Source of the DNA: Desulfurococcales archaeon
GTDB taxonomy: Archaea > Thermoproteota > Thermoprotei_A > Sulfolobales > Ignicoccaceae
DNA: 7,533 bases
NCBI GenBank assembly: GCA_015521275.1
Contig: WAOJ01000049.1
Location: forward strand, 1 to 7,533
Direction: 5' to 3'
In this document: piece by piece, positions 5,726-7,533 of the stretch
Layout of the letters: each line of letters starts with the position of its first letter
Numbering within the stretch: the first letter of the stretch is position 1
Translations under genes and position numbers: made by a program
The notes under the pieces: generated by a model
Seen by the model: only the letters and a program-made list of their open reading frames with translations
Told to the model about the DNA's origin: nothing
Database searches by the model: none

Positions 5726-7125
5726 TCTTTTCGGACACTGTCTATGGGATAGTTGAGATTCCTAAGAGGCTTGTCAAGTGTGTAGTAGACAGAGCCGAGT
5801 TCCAGAGGTTGAGGAGGATCAAACAGCTTGGTATGGGGCACTTGGTTTACCCCTCCCATGAGGGCTCCAGGTTTCAGCACAGCTTAGGTACAGCCCACCT
5901 AATTGCGAGGGCAATAGATAGCATAGACAGTACTACTCGCATAGAGGTTCTCAAGAGGCTCGACACGGAAGAGGCGAAGGAAGTGGAAGAAGTACTGGAC
6001 TTAATGAAGGATTTAAAGCCTTGGTTTCAGTTCTTTATGTTGCTCCATGACGTGGGCCACGGACCCTTATCCCACAATTACGAAGATGCAGTATACGAGG
6101 CCCACTTGCTATGGGGCTTGGAATACCCAGCCGTGGGAAAGCCCAAGAAGTTGCACGAAGCAGTCAGCAAAGCAATAGCTGTCAACATTCTTAACAAGAA
6201 GTGCAAGGACAAGAGTGTCGCAGAGACTCTCTGTGAAATGGCGGGACCCGGAGCCAAGGAAGCTTGCAAGGAAGATCCGATGGAGGCAGTATTGAGCTTA
6301 GTTGAGGACGTGGACGTGTGGAAGGACTGGGCCTTCAATGGCGTCAAGGCAATCTTCTCACAGCTCTCCTCTGGAGAAGTGGACGTGGACAGGGGAGACT
6401 ACTTGATGAGAGACGCAATATTGGCCGGCACTAGGATGGGCCTCTTCGACTACGAGAGGCTGTACTCACTCATGGCGTTGATTCCTTGGGAAGGGACCTT
6501 CAAGCTGGCTGTAATAGATAAGGGCGTGCCCACTATAGAGAGCATGCTCTTGTCTAGGTTTTACATGTATGAAAACGTCTACACACATAAAACAAACTTG
6601 CTCTACACGTCTATAGCTTCGAGGCTTATGGCAAAGTGGTTAATAGAGGGAAAGCTGGAAAAGATCTGGGAAATTTACGACAAGCCCGAATTCATGTTCT
6701 TCGATGATCTTAAGTTTTACAACCTCTTGGCCTCTGAAAAGGAACTGAAAGAGCTAGGGGAGGTAATCATCAATAGGAGGCATGACGCTCTTCACCGAAT
6801 AGAAGTAATAAACGCTACTTTGAACGAAGACGTTGACCTCTTCAATATCAGCCCATATGAGATACCGAAGGTTAGGGAAGCAGTTAAGGGAAATCATCAT
6901 ATAATTGTATACGGTGCTAAGGTCAAGACCTTTAGCAGAGAAGGCATTGCGATCTATGATAGAAAGAAAAAAGAAGTAAGGGACGTGAGCGAGGTTTCTA
7001 CAATAATAAGGAATTTGAGAAGTGTTACTCACATTAAGCTTTACGTAGCATCCACGTCGAAGGAATGGGATGTTGCTGAGGAGCTGGCAGGGATCCTCCG
7101 GGAAGAGGTTGTGGGAAAGGTCTGA
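5722..7125 (+). CDS. HD-superfamily phosphohydrolase of the SAMHD1/dGTPase type (COG1078-like)
   Basis: A 467-residue predicted metal-dependent phosphohydrolase, possibly a dNTP triphosphohydrolase (dNTP to deoxynucleoside plus triphosphate). All four HD metal ligands appear in order: His53 in RFQHSLG (50-56), His109-Asp110 in LLHDVGHGPLSH (107-118) and Asp223 in VDVDRGDYLMRD (220-231). Arg224, Tyr227 and Asp231 occupy positions equivalent to Lys312, Tyr315 and Asp319 of SAMHD1, and VYTHK (286-290) resembles SAMHD1 AYQHK. Between the HD motif and Asp223 is a stretch with three cysteines (161, 171, 182). The C-terminal 130 residues are less recognisable. The ATG at 5722 is chosen because it overlaps the upstream stop as ATGA and places IFSDTVYG, typical of this family, at the very N-terminus; the frame stays open back to 5602, but that part is the GH130 gene read in another frame. 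Other nucleotide or phosphoester substrates are possible. Confidence 0.82.
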   Translation: MIFSDTVYGIVEIPKRLVKCVVDRAEFQRLRRIKQLGMGHLVYPSHEGSRFQHSLGTAHLIARAIDSIDSTTRIEVLKRLDTEEAKEVEEVLDLMKDLKPWFQFFMLLHDVGHGPLSHNYEDAVYEAHLLWGLEYPAVGKPKKLHEAVSKAIAVNILNKKCKDKSVAETLCEMAGPGAKEACKEDPMEAVLSLVEDVDVWKDWAFNGVKAIFSQLSSGEVDVDRGDYLMRDAILAGTRMGLFDYERLYSLMALIPWEGTFKLAVIDKGVPTIESMLLSRFYMYENVYTHKTNLLYTSIASRLMAKWLIEGKLEKIWEIYDKPEFMFFDDLKFYNLLASEKELKELGEVIINRRHDALHRIEVINATLNEDVDLFNISPYEIPKVREAVKGNHHIIVYGAKVKTFSREGIAIYDRKKKEVRDVSEVSTIIRNLRSVTHIKLYVASTSKEWDVAEELAGILREEVVGKV

Positions 7126-7533
7126 GGTTGCGTCCATAATCGAGAAGGCCTTCGAGGACGAGTTATCTCTCAACGACATTTACGTTCTCTTTAAGGACGG
7201 CGAACTTTGGGCTCTTGGTTCGGCAGCCGAGGAGATGAAGAAACGCATGTACGGTAATGCTTGCACGTACATAAAGAACATGATATTGAATTACACAAAT
7301 GAGTGCATTATTGAATGTAAATTCTGTGCCTTCTACAAACCTCCCGGAAAGGGCTACTTCTATGACCCATCCTTCGCGGCCAACTTAGTGAAAGAGGTAT
7401 ACAATAAATACGGCATAAGGCAAGTACTCATTCAAGGCGGTGTTAGCCCCAAGATGAGCATAGAGTATTTTGAGGAGATGTTTAGGTTAATAAAGAAACT
7501 AGCTCCTAAGGTGTCCATACATGCCTTAAGTCC
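7109..7533 (+). CDS. mqnC: MqnC, cyclic dehypoxanthine futalosine synthase (radical SAM), 3' truncated by window edge
   Basis: The first 141 complete codons of a radical SAM enzyme. The cluster-binding motif is CIIECKFCAFYKPPG, with Cys66, Cys70 and Cys73 (CX3CX2C) preceded by NYTNE as in MqnC. VLIQGGVSP (106-114) and SIHALSP (136-142) then match MqnC, whereas the sister enzyme MqnE has a different GG motif. The predicted reaction cyclises dehypoxanthine futalosine with a [4Fe-4S] cluster and SAM, immediately upstream of the MqnD step. Start: TTG at 7109, overlapping the HD gene by 17 bp, restores the usual N-terminal helix before the Cys motif. Its weakness is that GGAAGAGG abuts the TTG with no spacer, while TGAGGT at 7122-7127 has no ATG, GTG or TTG downstream at normal distance. 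The next ATG (7235) would remove conserved residues. A CofH/CofG-type enzyme is less likely from the motif context. Confidence 0.83.
   Translation, partial: MWERSEVASIIEKAFEDELSLNDIYVLFKDGELWALGSAAEEMKKRMYGNACTYIKNMILNYTNECIIECKFCAFYKPPGKGYFYDPSFAANLVKEVYNKYGIRQVLIQGGVSPKMSIEYFEEMFRLIKKLAPKVSIHALS

Noticed and set aside
6754..7179. Minus-strand 141-codon ORF near the right end
   Set aside because: Entirely antisense to the HD gene and the mqnC start, both of which have strong family motifs. No recognisable domain.

Overview
The window looks like a chromosomal fragment from a hyperthermophilic archaeon, most likely a crenarchaeote. The evidence is the gene content (an archaeal dihydropteroate-synthase-related protein, an archaeal GlmU-type sugar nucleotidylyltransferase, a PhoH ATPase with KH domains), Arg codons that are almost all AGG/AGA, frequent ATA for Ile, AAG/GAG-rich proteins, densely overlapping genes, frequent TTG/GTG starts, and a ribosome-binding site (GGTGATT) matching the crenarchaeal 16S 3' end. 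Genus cannot be assigned from this sequence. No tRNA, rRNA, CRISPR array or insertion sequence was recognised. Every gene-free stretch is shorter than 120 bp.

Layout: two divergent gene blocks read outward from a short intergenic region near 4602-4699. Leftward (minus strand): PhoH/tandem-KH ATPase (4601-3462), a 90-bp gap, GlmU-like bifunctional enzyme (3371-2199), dihydropteroate-synthase-related protein (2218-638, overlapping glmU by 20 bp), then mqnD (660 to the left edge, overlapping by 23 bp and truncated). Rightward (plus strand): GH130-family glycoside phosphorylase/hydrolase (about 4700-5725), an HD-superfamily phosphohydrolase of the SAMHD1/dGTPase type (5722-7125, ATGA overlap), then the 5' part of mqnC (7109 to the right edge, 17-bp overlap).

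The clearest pathway is the futalosine route to menaquinone. MqnC (radical SAM, makes cyclic dehypoxanthine futalosine) and MqnD (converts it to 1,4-dihydroxy-6-naphthoate) catalyse consecutive steps, and their genes close the two outward-reading blocks. The other genes concern sugar-phosphate metabolism (GlmU-like, GH130), nucleotide turnover (HD protein), probable RNA-linked ATPase work (PhoH-KH) and perhaps pterin metabolism (DHPS-related).

The first 72 bases are a perfect loopless palindrome whose left arm replaces the expected MqnD sequence. It is best read as a contig-end fold-back artefact, so trustworthy sequence starts near base 37. I see no obvious undescribed defence or mobile system. 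The items most worth a second look are the PhoH/KH protein with its altered Walker B, the uncharacterised DHPS-related fusion protein, the structured gap at 3372-3461, and a possible GH130-to-nucleotidylyltransferase sugar-1-phosphate link.
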